This document shows, one piece after another, positions 17,666 to 26,958 of a stretch of DNA of 52,802 nt (position 1 is the first letter of the stretch; every line of letters begins with the position of its first letter). Both the position numbers and the translations under genes were made by a program. Source of the stretch: Lachnospiraceae bacterium (GTDB lineage: Bacteria; Bacillota; Clostridia; Lachnospirales; Lachnospiraceae). The notes beneath the pieces are model-generated. The model made no database searches. It worked only from the letters and a program-made list of their open reading frames with translations, and was not told where the DNA came from. The stretch lies in the NCBI GenBank assembly GCA_017439665.1, contig JAFSIS010000054.1, positions 1 through 52,802 of the forward strand. Direction: 5' to 3'.

Positions 17666-19249
17666 ATTTGCTCAATATTGTGTTATGCAGGAAAAGATAT
17701 GGAAAAACAGCTTTGGGAAGAAAGTCTGGCAAAGACCACCATGCGGGGACCTGATGCCAGCCAGGTAGTGGAAACCGAATTTGGGTACTTGGGATTTGCC
17801 CGCCTGGCCATCATGGGACTTACCGAAGAGGGGATGCAGCCCTTTAAGCAGGGAGAAAACTGGGTGGTCTGTAACGGTGAAATCTACGGCTTCCGCAAGC
17901 TGAAAAGGGAGCTGGAGGAGAGAGGCTACACCTTCCATAGCGGTTCCGACTGTGAGGTGCTTCTGCCCCTGTATCAGGAATATGGTCTGGAAATGTTTTC
18001 CCATCTGGATGCAGAATATGCCTGCGTGATCTATGATGGTAAGAGAAAGACCCTTCTGGCAGCCAGAGATCCTATTGGAATACGACCTCTTTTCTACGGT
18101 TATTCGGAAAGTGGAAACATTGCCTTTGCCAGTGAACCGAAAGCATTGATGGGCAGGGTGAAGGAGATATTTCCCTTTCCACCGGGACATTACTACTTTA
18201 AAGGGGAATTCATTCCCTATGAAAAAATTGATGAGGTTCACGGATATGTGCATGAGGATTTGGAAACCATAACTACAAAAATCCATGACAAGCTGGTAAA
18301 GGGCGTAGAAAAACGGCTGGATGCAGATGCACCTCTGGGCTTTCTTTTATCCGGAGGTCTGGATTCCAGTCTGGTCTGTGCCATTGCCGCAAATATCCTG
18401 AAACGGCCCATCAGAACCTTTGCTATCGGTATGGATGTGGATGCCATCGATCTGAAATATGCCAGACAGGCGGCGGATTTTATCGGAGCCCATCACACAG
18501 AGGTGATCATGACCAGAGCCCAGGTGCTGGAGGCATTGGAAACCGTTATTGAAGCACTTGCCACCTACGACATCACCACTATCCGGGCCAGTATGGGAAT
18601 GTATCTGGTCTGCAAGGCCATTCATGAAACCACGGATATCAAGGTGCTCTTGACAGGAGAAATCTCCGATGAGCTGTTTGGTTATAAATATACGGATTTT
18701 GCACCTGATGCAGAAGCTTTCCAGAAGGAGGCTGCCAAACGTCTGCGAGAGCTGCACTATTATGATGTGCTCCGGGCAGACCGCTGTCTGGCAGCCAACA
18801 GCCTGGAAGCCAGGGTTCCCTTTGGGGATCTGGAGTTTGTCCGCTACGTCATGTCCATTGATCCGGCAAAAAAGCTGAATACTTATGGAAAGGGAAAGTA
18901 CCTCTTAAGAAAAGCCTTTGAGTCGGACGAAATCCTGCCGGAAGAGATTTTATGGAGAGAAAAGGCAGCCTTTTCCGATGCCGTGGGACACAGTATGGTG
19001 GACGACCTGAAGGAATATGCCGAAGGTCTGTACAGCGATGAGGAATTCGAGAAGCTTCGCCGGGCATATGACTTTGCCACACCCTTCACTAAGGAAAGCC
19101 TTCTCTATCGGGAGATTTTCGAGAAATATTATCCCGGACAGGCTCACACGGTTCCGGATTTCTGGATGCCGAATAAGGAATGGGAGGGCTGTAACGTGGA
19201 TGATCCCAGTGCCAGGGTTTTGACAAATTATGGTGACAGCGGTCGGTAA
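17666..19249 (+). CDS. asnB: Asparagine synthase (glutamine-hydrolysing), E. coli AsnB-type, apparent ATT start
   Basis: It makes asparagine from aspartate, ATP and glutamine. The N-terminal class II amidotransferase domain requires Cys at position 2. The only start that provides it is ATT at 17666, reading (M)CSILCYAGKDME. It is preceded by GGAGG (17654-17658) with a 7-base spacer. A TTG at 17678 would give MCYAGKDM, also with a Cys at position 2 but without a spaced ribosome binding site and lacking the usual MCSI start. Other motifs are TTMRGPDAS, CNGEIY, and the ATP-pyrophosphatase loop LLSGGLDSSL. About 527 residues, near the length of the E. coli-type enzyme. A structured leader lies upstream; purB and purA follow. 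Confidence 0.85.
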   Translation: MCSILCYAGKDMEKQLWEESLAKTTMRGPDASQVVETEFGYLGFARLAIMGLTEEGMQPFKQGENWVVCNGEIYGFRKLKRELEERGYTFHSGSDCEVLLPLYQEYGLEMFSHLDAEYACVIYDGKRKTLLAARDPIGIRPLFYGYSESGNIAFASEPKALMGRVKEIFPFPPGHYYFKGEFIPYEKIDEVHGYVHEDLETITTKIHDKLVKGVEKRLDADAPLGFLLSGGLDSSLVCAIAANILKRPIRTFAIGMDVDAIDLKYARQAADFIGAHHTEVIMTRAQVLEALETVIEALATYDITTIRASMGMYLVCKAIHETTDIKVLLTGEISDELFGYKYTDFAPDAEAFQKEAAKRLRELHYYDVLRADRCLAANSLEARVPFGDLEFVRYVMSIDPAKKLNTYGKGKYLLRKAFESDEILPEEILWREKAAFSDAVGHSMVDDLKEYAEGLYSDEEFEKLRRAYDFATPFTKESLLYREIFEKYYPGQAHTVPDFWMPNKEWEGCNVDDPSARVLTNYGDSGR

Positions 19250-19382
19250 AATGTGATACACTATGGGGCGTGAGAATTTGGGAAACGCTGTCTGGTACAA
19301 TGAATAGACCTAAAAGGCAATATTCTCTGTACCCGGAAAGCACATAGAAGCAGGAATGCTTCCTTAAACAATGGAGGATGAA

Positions 19383-20834
19383 ATGAGAACAGATATTTAC
19401 CAAAGCCCCTTGTCAGAACGCTATGCCAGTAAGGAGATGCAGTATATTTTTTCTCCGGATATGAAGTTTCGAACCTGGAGACGGCTGTGGATCGCTCTGG
19501 CAGAAACCGAAAAAGAGCTGGGGCTCAGCCAGAATGGCAAGCCGGTCATCACCCAGGAACAGATCGATGAGCTGAAAAGCCATGTGGAAGATATCAATTA
19601 TGATGTGGCAAAAGCCAGGGAAAAGGAAGTCCGTCATGACGTCATGAGCCATGTCTATGCCTACGGACAGCAGTGCCCGAAGGCCGCAGGGATCATCCAT
19701 CTGGGAGCCACCTCCTGCTATGTGGGTGACAATACGGACATTATCGTCATGACTGAGGGACTTAAGCTGGTAAAAAAGAAGCTAATCAATGTGATGAAAG
19801 AGTTGGCGGATTTTGCTGAAGAATATAAGGCACAGCCCACCCTGGCCTTCACCCATTTTCAGCCCGCACAGCCTACCACAGTAGGAAAAAGAGCTACCCT
19901 CTGGCTGCAGGAATTTTTCCTGGATCTGGAGGATTTACAACATGTACTGGATTCCATGAAGCTTTTAGGCTCCAAGGGAACTACCGGAACTCAGGCCTCT
20001 TTTCTGGAGCTTTTTGACGGGGATCAGGAGACTATTGATAAGATCGATCCCATGATCGCTGAAAAGATGGGCTTTAAGGAGTGTTATCCTGTATCGGGAC
20101 AGACCTACTCCCGTAAGGTAGATACCCGCGTGGCCAATGTACTGGCAGGGATTGCAGCCAGTGCCCATAAGATGAGCAACGACATCCGCCTTTTGCAGCA
20201 TCTTAAGGAAGTGGAAGAGCCCTTTGAAAAGAGCCAGATCGGTTCCTCTGCCATGGCCTATAAACGTAATCCCATGCGCAGTGAGCGGATCGCTTCTCTG
20301 GCCCGTTACGTGATGGTAGATGCCTTAAATCCTGCGATCACCTCTGCTACCCAGTGGTTTGAGAGGACTCTGGATGACTCAGCCAATAAGAGACTGTCCA
20401 TTCCCGAAGGCTTTCTGGCAGTAGACGGCATCCTGGATCTGTGTCTGAATGTGGTGGATGGTCTGGTGGTCTATCCTAAGGTGATCGAAAAACGGCTGAT
20501 GAGCGAGCTGCCTTTTATGGCAACGGAAAATATTATGATGGATGCAGTGAAAAACGGAGGCAACCGTCAGGAGCTCCATGAACGTATTCGTGAGCTGTCC
20601 ATGGAGGCCGGAAAACGGGTAAAGGTGGAAGGTAAGGAGAATAACCTGCTGGAGCTGATCGCAGCAGATCCTGCCTTTAATATGAGTATGGAAGAGCTGG
20701 AAAAAACCATGGATCCGGCAAAATATGTGGGACGCAGTAAAGAGCAGGTAGAGCGCTTCTTAACAGAAGTGATCCGTCCCCTTCTGGAGGCCAACAAGGA
20801 GCTGTTGGGCATGACGGCGGAAATAAATGTATAA
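19383..20834 (+). CDS. purB: Adenylosuccinate lyase
   Basis: It cleaves SAICAR and adenylosuccinate, releasing fumarate, in purine synthesis. The fumarase/aspartase superfamily signature is seen as IGSSAMAYKRNPMRSERI (catalytic Ser loop), with HLGATSCYVGDN and THFQPAQPTTVGKR earlier. At 483 residues it belongs to the longer class. An in-frame ATG at 19371 contains the ribosome binding site within its first codons; the ATG at 19383 has GGAGGATGAA correctly placed and gives MRTDIYQSPLSERYAS. It is followed 29 bases later by purA, so AMP branch enzymes are co-transcribed. Confidence 0.95.
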   Translation: MRTDIYQSPLSERYASKEMQYIFSPDMKFRTWRRLWIALAETEKELGLSQNGKPVITQEQIDELKSHVEDINYDVAKAREKEVRHDVMSHVYAYGQQCPKAAGIIHLGATSCYVGDNTDIIVMTEGLKLVKKKLINVMKELADFAEEYKAQPTLAFTHFQPAQPTTVGKRATLWLQEFFLDLEDLQHVLDSMKLLGSKGTTGTQASFLELFDGDQETIDKIDPMIAEKMGFKECYPVSGQTYSRKVDTRVANVLAGIAASAHKMSNDIRLLQHLKEVEEPFEKSQIGSSAMAYKRNPMRSERIASLARYVMVDALNPAITSATQWFERTLDDSANKRLSIPEGFLAVDGILDLCLNVVDGLVVYPKVIEKRLMSELPFMATENIMMDAVKNGGNRQELHERIRELSMEAGKRVKVEGKENNLLELIAADPAFNMSMEELEKTMDPAKYVGRSKEQVERFLTEVIRPLLEANKELLGMTAEINV

Positions 20835-20863
20835 ACGGATAGAAAGAAACGGAGAGGTTTATC

Positions 20864-22144
20864 ATGGTAAATGCAATTGTAGGTGCTAACTGGGGCGATG
20901 AAGGAAAAGGAAAAATTACGGACATGCTGGCAGGAGAGGCAGACATTATCGTCCGCTTTCAGGGAGGAGCCAATGCAGGCCATACCATCGTAAACAAGTA
21001 TGGTAAATTTGCCCTGCACATCGTGCCTTCCGGTATTTTTTACGACCACACCACCAGCATCATCGGCAATGGAGTGGCCTTAAATGTACCCAAGCTTTTT
21101 GAAGAGCTGGAGGATTTAAAGGCAAAGGGTGTTCCTTCACCCAGGATTTTGGTTTCCGACAGAGCTCAGATGGTGATGAGCTACCATATTCTTTTTGACC
21201 AGTATGAGGAAGAGCGTCTGGGAAAACATTCCTTTGGTTCCACCAAATCGGGAATTGCCCCTTTTTACTCCGACAAATTTGCCAAGATCGGTTTTCAGGT
21301 CAGTGAGCTTTTTGAGGAAGACTCCCTGATGGAAAAGATCGAAAGAGTCTGCGATACCAAAAATGTGATCCTGGAGCACCTGTATCATAAGCCCCTTTTG
21401 GATCCGAAGGAGATTTACCGGGAATTGATGGGCTATAAGGAGATGGTTGCTCCCTATGTCTGTGATGTATCTTTATTTTTATGGAATGCCATTCAGGAGG
21501 GGAAAAATATTCTGCTGGAGGGACAGCTGGGCTCCTTGAAGGACCCTGACCATGGAATCTATCCCATGGTAACCTCCTCCTCCACACTGGCTGCCTATGG
21601 GGCCATTGGTGCAGGTATTCCTCCCTATGAGATAGGGAAGATCATTACCGTATGTAAGGCCTATTCCAGTGCGGTAGGTGCAGGAGCCTTCGTCTCGGAA
21701 ATCTTCGGAGAGGAAGCGGATGAGCTGAGAAGACGGGGAGGAGACGGCGGTGAGTACGGTGCCACTACAGGACGTCCCAGACGAATGGGCTGGTTTGATG
21801 TTGTGGCTTCCAAATACGGCTGCCGGATTCAGGGAACTACGGATGTGGCTTTTACGGTTCTGGACGTATTGGGTTATCTGGATAAGATTCCGGTCTGTGT
21901 GGGCTACGAGATCGATGGAAAGGTGACCACCGATTTTCCCACCACCAGCCTTTTGAATAAGGCAAAGCCCGTTCTGGAAACTTTGCCGGGCTGGAAATGC
22001 GATATCAGGGGGATCAGGGAGTATGAAGAGCTTCCTGAAAACTGCCGGAAATATATTGAATTTGTAGAAGAGCGGATCGGCTTTCCCATTACCATGATCT
22101 CCAATGGACCGGGCAGAGACGATATTATCTTTCGTAAAAAATAA
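20864..22144 (+). CDS. purA: Adenylosuccinate synthetase
   Basis: It converts IMP, GTP and aspartate to adenylosuccinate, the first committed AMP step. The GTP-binding P-loop variant GANWGDEGKGK is at the N-terminus, followed by GGANAGHTIV (IMP/catalytic His) and, later, RRGGDGGEYGATTGRPRRMGWFD. The 426-residue length is normal. GGAGAGG precedes the ATG. It pairs with purB; both precede a bidirectional terminator shared with the convergent asnB of the dpa operon. Confidence 0.96.
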   Translation: MVNAIVGANWGDEGKGKITDMLAGEADIIVRFQGGANAGHTIVNKYGKFALHIVPSGIFYDHTTSIIGNGVALNVPKLFEELEDLKAKGVPSPRILVSDRAQMVMSYHILFDQYEEERLGKHSFGSTKSGIAPFYSDKFAKIGFQVSELFEEDSLMEKIERVCDTKNVILEHLYHKPLLDPKEIYRELMGYKEMVAPYVCDVSLFLWNAIQEGKNILLEGQLGSLKDPDHGIYPMVTSSSTLAAYGAIGAGIPPYEIGKIITVCKAYSSAVGAGAFVSEIFGEEADELRRRGGDGGEYGATTGRPRRMGWFDVVASKYGCRIQGTTDVAFTVLDVLGYLDKIPVCVGYEIDGKVTTDFPTTSLLNKAKPVLETLPGWKCDIRGIREYEELPENCRKYIEFVEERIGFPITMISNGPGRDDIIFRKK

Positions 22145-22181
22145 GAAGGAAAAGTGACTGTTTTCTATCCATTATAAAGTG

Positions 22182-22225
22182 AAAAAGGTATCCGGATCCA
22201 TGCAGGTATCCGGATACCTTTTTTG
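22182..22225. terminator. Bidirectional terminator between purA and the minus-strand asnB
   Basis: GGTATCCGGAT pairs with ATCCGGATACC. An A-run lies on the left and TTTTTT on the right, so the hairpin can stop transcription from both convergent operons. Confidence 0.85.
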
Positions 22226-22251
22226 TCGGCAGAACAGGATACGTTCTTTGG

Positions 22252-24102
22252 CTATGCAAGACGGATACGGTATTTTTCCAGCCAGTAATTGATCTGGAGA
22301 AGGTAGGCAGTCATCTGTGGACCGGCCATCAGTTGACCATACCAGGGTTTTCCATAATCTGAGGGGCTATCCAGAAAGGCATGCACCTTTTGGATGTCCA
22401 GAAGCTCTCTGACAGGGGCAGAAGGAGTGGTCAAAACCTCCTTCAGCTGCCGGCTCAGGAGTTTTTCATAGGTGGGATCGTAGGTTTTGGGATAGGGGCT
22501 TTTTTTCCTCCACAGGATGCTCTCAGGAAGATGCTTCTTTCCCGCATGACGGAGCAGACCTTTGACGATGCCGTCAGGACATTTCATGGTCCATGGAATA
22601 TTGAATACATATTCTACGATGCGGTGGTCAGCAAAGGGAACACGGGCTTCCAGGCCGCTGTGCATGCTGGTTCTGTCCATGCGGTCCAGCAGGGTGGTCA
22701 TGAACCAACGTAAATTCAACCAGGCTATTTCCCGACGGCGTTGTTCCACTGCAGGCTCCCCCGGAAGCAGGGGAGTTTCCTGAATCGTTTTTTCATAGGC
22801 AGCCCTGGCATACTCTTCTAAAGGGAGCTGAGAAAGTAGCTCGTCGGAGAGGAGTGCCTTTCTGGGGCTCATATCCCGTGACCAGGGAAAGGCGGCTGTT
22901 TCAAAAGCCTCTTTGGAGTGAAACCAGGGATAACCGCCAAAAATCTCATCGGCACATTCACCGGTCAGTGTTACCGTATTGTGGGTTTTTACCAGCTCGC
23001 AGAAATACAGCATGGAGGATTCCACATCGGCCATGCAGGGCAGATCTCTGGCATCCACAGCTTTATAGAGATAATCTATCTGTTTTTTATTGTCACATTC
23101 CAGATAAAAATGCCGGGTAGAGCAGAAATCTACCATTTCCTCCACAAAGGGACGATCCTCACTGGGTTGAAAGGAGTTGGCATGAAAATATTGATGGTTA
23201 TTTTCAAAATCAAAGGAAAAGGTATTTAGCTGCTTTCCCTCCCGGTGCAGTTTTTTGGCACAGATTGCAGTGATCAGACTGCTATCGATACCTCCTGAGA
23301 GAAAGGTGCTTATGGGAATGTCGGAGAGCATCTGCCGGCTGACAGCGTCCTCCAAAAGCCAGGTGGTTTTTTCCAGGGTTTGGGCAAAGGACTCCTCATG
23401 AGGGCGGCTCTCAAGCCTCCAGTAGGCAGTAACATTGAGTCTTCCCTGGCTATAGGTGAGATGATGGCCGGGAAGCAGTTCCCGGATATTCTTAAATACA
23501 CCCTTTCCATAGGTTTTGGCAGGGCCCAGGGCAAAAATCTCGCAAAGACCCTCCTGGTCCAGAATGGGATGCACACCGGGATAAGCCAGAATACCCTTTA
23601 ATTCAGAGGAAAAGATCAGAGTGTCTTCCTTTAGTGTATAGAATAGTGGTTTCACACCCAGCCGGTCGCGGAAAAGATGGAGGCATTGGGAAGAGGAATC
23701 CCACAGGGCAATAGCAAAGATGCCGTTCATTCGTTGTATATATTCACTTCCATGGAGCATGAAGCCGGCCAGAATTACTTCGGTATCACTGGCAGTCTGA
23801 AACACTGTACCCTGGGAGAGCAGTTCATCCTTCAATTCTTTCATATTGTAGATTTCTCCATTGAATACAATGGCACACTCACGGGTATTTTCCTTCTTTA
23901 TCATGGGCTGATGACCGTTGACCAGATCGATGATTTTTAATCGTACATGGGCCAGCCCGCATTCGGGGCGCAGAAAGGTCCCTTCATCATCAGGTCCCCG
24001 ATGCTTTTGAATCCGATTCATCTCGTTCAGAATATTTTGCCATTTGGCTTCTTCGTGGGCATATCGTCCATGAGGACTACTAAAGCCGGCAATTCCACAC
24101 AT
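22252..24102 (-). CDS. asnB: Asparagine synthase (glutamine-hydrolysing), 616-residue AsnB/AsnO type, in the dpa operon
   Basis: Second asparagine synthetase of the window, of a different subclass from the one at 17666. It begins MCGIAGF with nucleophilic Cys2. HRGPDDEGTF, VFNGEIYN and the ATP loop FLSGGIDSSLITAI are present. The frame is open to 24132, but only ATG 24102 gives Cys2, and GGAGGAAAA precedes it. It follows dpaB by 32 bases on the same strand with no terminator between, so it is very likely part of the dipicolinate operon. Bacillus subtilis AsnO is a sporulation-expressed asparagine synthetase of this size class; a similar mother-cell role here is inference. Confidence 0.93.
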   Translation of the reverse strand: MCGIAGFSSPHGRYAHEEAKWQNILNEMNRIQKHRGPDDEGTFLRPECGLAHVRLKIIDLVNGHQPMIKKENTRECAIVFNGEIYNMKELKDELLSQGTVFQTASDTEVILAGFMLHGSEYIQRMNGIFAIALWDSSSQCLHLFRDRLGVKPLFYTLKEDTLIFSSELKGILAYPGVHPILDQEGLCEIFALGPAKTYGKGVFKNIRELLPGHHLTYSQGRLNVTAYWRLESRPHEESFAQTLEKTTWLLEDAVSRQMLSDIPISTFLSGGIDSSLITAICAKKLHREGKQLNTFSFDFENNHQYFHANSFQPSEDRPFVEEMVDFCSTRHFYLECDNKKQIDYLYKAVDARDLPCMADVESSMLYFCELVKTHNTVTLTGECADEIFGGYPWFHSKEAFETAAFPWSRDMSPRKALLSDELLSQLPLEEYARAAYEKTIQETPLLPGEPAVEQRRREIAWLNLRWFMTTLLDRMDRTSMHSGLEARVPFADHRIVEYVFNIPWTMKCPDGIVKGLLRHAGKKHLPESILWRKKSPYPKTYDPTYEKLLSRQLKEVLTTPSAPVRELLDIQKVHAFLDSPSDYGKPWYGQLMAGPQMTAYLLQINYWLEKYRIRLA

Positions 24103-24134
24103 TTTTCCTCCATTCTGCTGTGCTGACAGCATGT

Positions 24135-24719
24135 TTATTTTGCAAGAAGAACAGGCTGCAGCTGTCTGCCTTCCAGAGAAGCCTCAAGGGCTGGAAGTAA
24201 AAGCTCACTATGGGAAATCATAGAGTTTGGCTTATTTTGGGGATCATCCTGACCAAATGGGATGAAATAGATATTTTTGGTGTTCATCAGAAGACCAATA
24301 TTTTTCATGTTCATCCCTAGGGCATCGTTGGTGGAAAGTGAGAGCAAAAGGGGTCTGTTGTTTCTCAAATGGGCTTTTGCAGCCATCAGTACAGGGCTGT
24401 CGGTGATGCCATTGGCCAGTTTCGCCAGCGTATTGCCGGTACAGGGAAAGATCACCAGAATATCCAGAAGCTTTCCGGGACCTATAGGTTCTGCATCGGG
24501 AATAGTGAGTATGGGCTTTTTACCAGTGATCTCTTCGGCGGCAGCCAAAAAATCGTTTGCTTTTCCGAAGCGGCTGTCCATGCCGGAAGAGGCAGAGGAA
24601 AAAATAGTCTGGATGACAGAACCCTCTTCAGCCAGCTTCTTCAATTCCAAAAAGGCTTTTTCATAGGTACAGAAGGAGCCGGTGAAAGCGACTCCTATGC
24701 GTTTTCCTTTTAATGACAT
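24135..24719 (-). CDS. dpaB: Dipicolinate synthase, subunit B (flavoprotein-like)
   Basis: With DpaA it oxidises the lysine-pathway intermediate to dipicolinic acid, which is loaded into the spore core with calcium. The protein resembles phosphopantothenoylcysteine-decarboxylase-like flavoproteins: GKRIGVAFTGSFCTYEKA at the start and FPCTGNTLAKLANGITDSPVLMAAKAHL in the middle. Two ATGs (24725 and 24719) are possible; AAAGGAG is two bases from the first and eight from the second, so the second is preferred. It is translationally coupled to dpaA (the upstream ATG overlaps its stop). Confidence 0.93.
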   Translation of the reverse strand: MSLKGKRIGVAFTGSFCTYEKAFLELKKLAEEGSVIQTIFSSASSGMDSRFGKANDFLAAAEEITGKKPILTIPDAEPIGPGKLLDILVIFPCTGNTLAKLANGITDSPVLMAAKAHLRNNRPLLLSLSTNDALGMNMKNIGLLMNTKNIYFIPFGQDDPQNKPNSMISHSELLLPALEASLEGRQLQPVLLAK

Positions 24720-24724
24720 TTTCA

Positions 24725-25612
24725 TTACTCCTTTAACATGGTTTCAATGGTTGTTTTGATTCCTCGGGCAGAGGAGGCAGGGGAATATTTCCCGGGGAGA
24801 CCAAGGGCTGATCTGGCAGTAAGATTCAGTTTTTTGGCGGCCTCATAGTCCACACCACCGGGGGCAGAGGCAATGTCAATGATGGTTACCCGGGGATCAG
24901 CTTTTTCAAGCAGGGAAGCAGTAAGGATCAAAGCAGGAACAGTATTGAAAATAAAATCATAGTCCGGGAGCAGTCTTTCCATATGGGAAAGCGTTCCCGT
25001 CCGGTGGGCAGCTAAAGAGGCCTGTGCCTGTTCCGTGGTATCGTCAGTAAGAATATCCAGGTGACAGAACATTCCTTTCAGATATTGGGCAAGAGCCTTA
25101 CCGCATTTGCCATATCCCAGAATCAGACAATGGCTTTGGTGCAGGTTGACGGGACTGGCAATGATGGCTTCACAAATTGCACCCTCTGCAGTGGCCAGTG
25201 TATTGAACCAGGCCAGAGCGGGATCCTCCATCAGGTCATGGCAGCAGATGCCTCTGTCTTGGGCTGCCGCATGGAAATCCTCAGGAATGGAACCGGCAAA
25301 AAAATGCTGATCCGGATGAAACTGGTCAAGAAGCTGGCTGAGCGAGAGTTTCTCTGCTACTCCGTTCTGGTTCAGGGTAAGCCCGTTTCGACTCAGAGGG
25401 ATGGGGCAGACGATGTTCCGGGAGCTTTGGCAAACTTCGGAAAGTGAGGCTGCTTTAGTCAGGGAAGCAGAAGGAGAACAGCGTTTTTTTTCCGGCTCCC
25501 GACAAAGTGCGTAATAGCAAAGACGGCTATAAGGACGGGCGAGTTCCTCCACAAGGAAGACCTGCCTGGGATCACCGCCAATAACGGCAAAATCACAAAG
25601 CTGTGCTTGCAT
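24725..25612 (-). CDS. dpaA: Dipicolinate synthase, subunit A
   Basis: NAD(P)-binding subunit of dipicolinate synthase. The N-terminal domain starts MQAQLCDFAVIGGDPRQVFLVEELA; the C-terminal Rossmann domain has CLILGYGKCGKALAQYLKG and a nucleotide loop before AQASLAAHRTG, then FNTVPALIL. The open frame extends upstream to 25894, but that part is a low-complexity Phe/Leu stretch crossing the promoter. CAGGAG before the ATG at 25612 and homology support the shorter 295-residue form. It is the first gene of dpaA-dpaB-asnB and lies behind a sigma-K-like promoter. Confidence 0.93.
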   Translation of the reverse strand: MQAQLCDFAVIGGDPRQVFLVEELARPYSRLCYYALCREPEKKRCSPSASLTKAASLSEVCQSSRNIVCPIPLSRNGLTLNQNGVAEKLSLSQLLDQFHPDQHFFAGSIPEDFHAAAQDRGICCHDLMEDPALAWFNTLATAEGAICEAIIASPVNLHQSHCLILGYGKCGKALAQYLKGMFCHLDILTDDTTEQAQASLAAHRTGTLSHMERLLPDYDFIFNTVPALILTASLLEKADPRVTIIDIASAPGGVDYEAAKKLNLTARSALGLPGKYSPASSARGIKTTIETMLKE

Positions 25613-25639
25613 GAAAAACTCCTGTTTGGTCAGTTGATT

Positions 25640-25666
25640 TATGGTATGTAAAAAATGAAGAAAGGT
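25640..25666 (-). promoter_or_regulatory. Putative sigma-K promoter of dpaAB-asnB
   Basis: On the minus strand, AC (25665-25666), a 16-base spacer and CATACCATA (25640-25648) match the sigma-K pattern AC-N16/17-CATANNNTA exactly, 28 bases before the dpaA ATG. Dipicolinate synthase is made in the mother cell under sigma-K in Bacillus, so motif and gene agree. The motif is short, so the gene context carries much of the weight. Confidence 0.6.
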
Positions 25667-25838
25667 GACGTCAACAAAAGAAAAGTGAAAGAAGAAAAGG
25701 AGCTGACACCTGAACAATGGCTTTCCTTTTTTGATAAAATGTGCTAAAATAGAATAGCTTGTGAGGGTTTCAATAAAAATAATCTGACAAAACGGTAATA
25801 AATTAGTTTTTGTCCGGATACACAGAGAGGTTTTTATT

Positions 25839-26750
25839 GTGAATTTAAAACAGTTATCCTGGTTCGTGGAATTGGTAAAAAGTGGAAATTTCACGAAAGC
25901 AGCAAAAAAGATGTATATTGATCAGTCGACCTTGAGCAAGGGGATCAAGGCCATGGAAAAGGATATGGGGATTCCCCTGATTGATCGTACTGCCAACTGC
26001 TTTCGTCTTACGCCGGAAGGAGAGATATTATATCAGCTGGGAGGGGAAACCCTGAAAAATATTGAAGGGCAGCTGGAGCATCTTCGGGACAGGGTGAATG
26101 AAGATCGGGGAGGAAAGGTAAGAGTGGGAATTCCCCCGGTTATTGATACCGCCTACTTTGCAGATATTATTCCTAAATTTGAAAAGGAATGTCCGAATAT
26201 CAAGCTGGAGGTAATGGAGATCGGAGCCAATATCGTCAGAGATAAGGTGGATTCGGGTGAGGTTGATGTGGGAGTAGTCATTCTGCCTCTTGCCTCCGAT
26301 GATTATGATATTCTTCCTGTTTTTAAAAATGATAATGTGCTTGTAGTGAATAAAGATCATCCTTTGGCCGGTAAGGATTCCGTCACCTTTAAGGAATTGG
26401 AACATGAGCCGCTGCTCTCACTTGACAGCTCTTATATGTTGTACAATCGAACACTTTCTCTTTGTTTTGCGGCAGGCTTTGAACCGAAGTTTAAGCTGCT
26501 GAGTCCCCAATGGGATATGCTGGCCAGATTGTGTGAGCTGAACTATGGGGTAGGGATTCTGCCAAGGCCGATCATGTCTTATTTCCGTTCAAATAAGATC
26601 AAACTTTTATCCTTGACAGAGCCGGAGTTTCCATGGAATATCGCATTGATCGTCAGGAAGGATAAATACCTGAGCAACCCCATTCGAAGGTTCAGGGAAT
26701 TTGTAAAACGATGTGGAGATATCGGGGATGCAGAAGGGATAAAGGAATAG
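25839..26750 (+). CDS. LysR-family transcriptional regulator
   Basis: A 303-residue DNA-binding regulator. The N-terminal winged helix-turn-helix (residues 1-60) reads MNLKQLSWFVELVKSGNFTKAAKKM..STLSKGIKAME; the C-terminal effector-binding domain (about 90-290) begins GKVRVGIPPVIDTAYFADIIPKF. The start is GTG at 25839 behind AGAGAGG. It is divergent from dpaA and upstream of the hydratase/CoA-transferase/permease operon, its likely target, whose promoter region contains palindromes. The ligand is unknown; an organic acid or acyl-CoA is a reasonable guess. Confidence 0.9.
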   Translation: MNLKQLSWFVELVKSGNFTKAAKKMYIDQSTLSKGIKAMEKDMGIPLIDRTANCFRLTPEGEILYQLGGETLKNIEGQLEHLRDRVNEDRGGKVRVGIPPVIDTAYFADIIPKFEKECPNIKLEVMEIGANIVRDKVDSGEVDVGVVILPLASDDYDILPVFKNDNVLVVNKDHPLAGKDSVTFKELEHEPLLSLDSSYMLYNRTLSLCFAAGFEPKFKLLSPQWDMLARLCELNYGVGILPRPIMSYFRSNKIKLLSLTEPEFPWNIALIVRKDKYLSNPIRRFREFVKRCGDIGDAEGIKE

Positions 26751-26760
26751 TTTTTCAAAA

Positions 26761-26788
26761 GGGCCGGTTTTGTACCGGTTCTTTTTTT
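26761..26788 (+). terminator. Terminator of the LysR gene
   Basis: GGGCCGGT pairs with ACCGGTTC around a short TTTGT loop, followed by seven Ts. Confidence 0.8.
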
Positions 26789-26853
26789 GTTTATAGAAAT
26801 ATTTTAAAATCTTACAAAATTTATCAAGTATGAATTGTAGGAATTGCATATAA

Positions 26854-26890
26854 GAAAATAATTCATAGTAAAATACTGTGAATTATTTTC
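26854..26890. promoter_or_regulatory. 12-bp perfect inverted repeat around a candidate -10 box
   Basis: GAAAATAATTCA (26854-26865) and TGAATTATTTTC (26879-26890) are exact reverse complements. The 13-base spacer contains TAAAAT (26869-26874), which can be a -10 box of the following operon. This is a good operator candidate for the LysR protein or another regulator. Confidence 0.55.
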
Positions 26891-26958
26891 ATGAAAAAGA
26901 TGAAAAAAACACATTTTACTTATGCATAACGACGGTTCAAAATAAAGGTGTAAGAATA

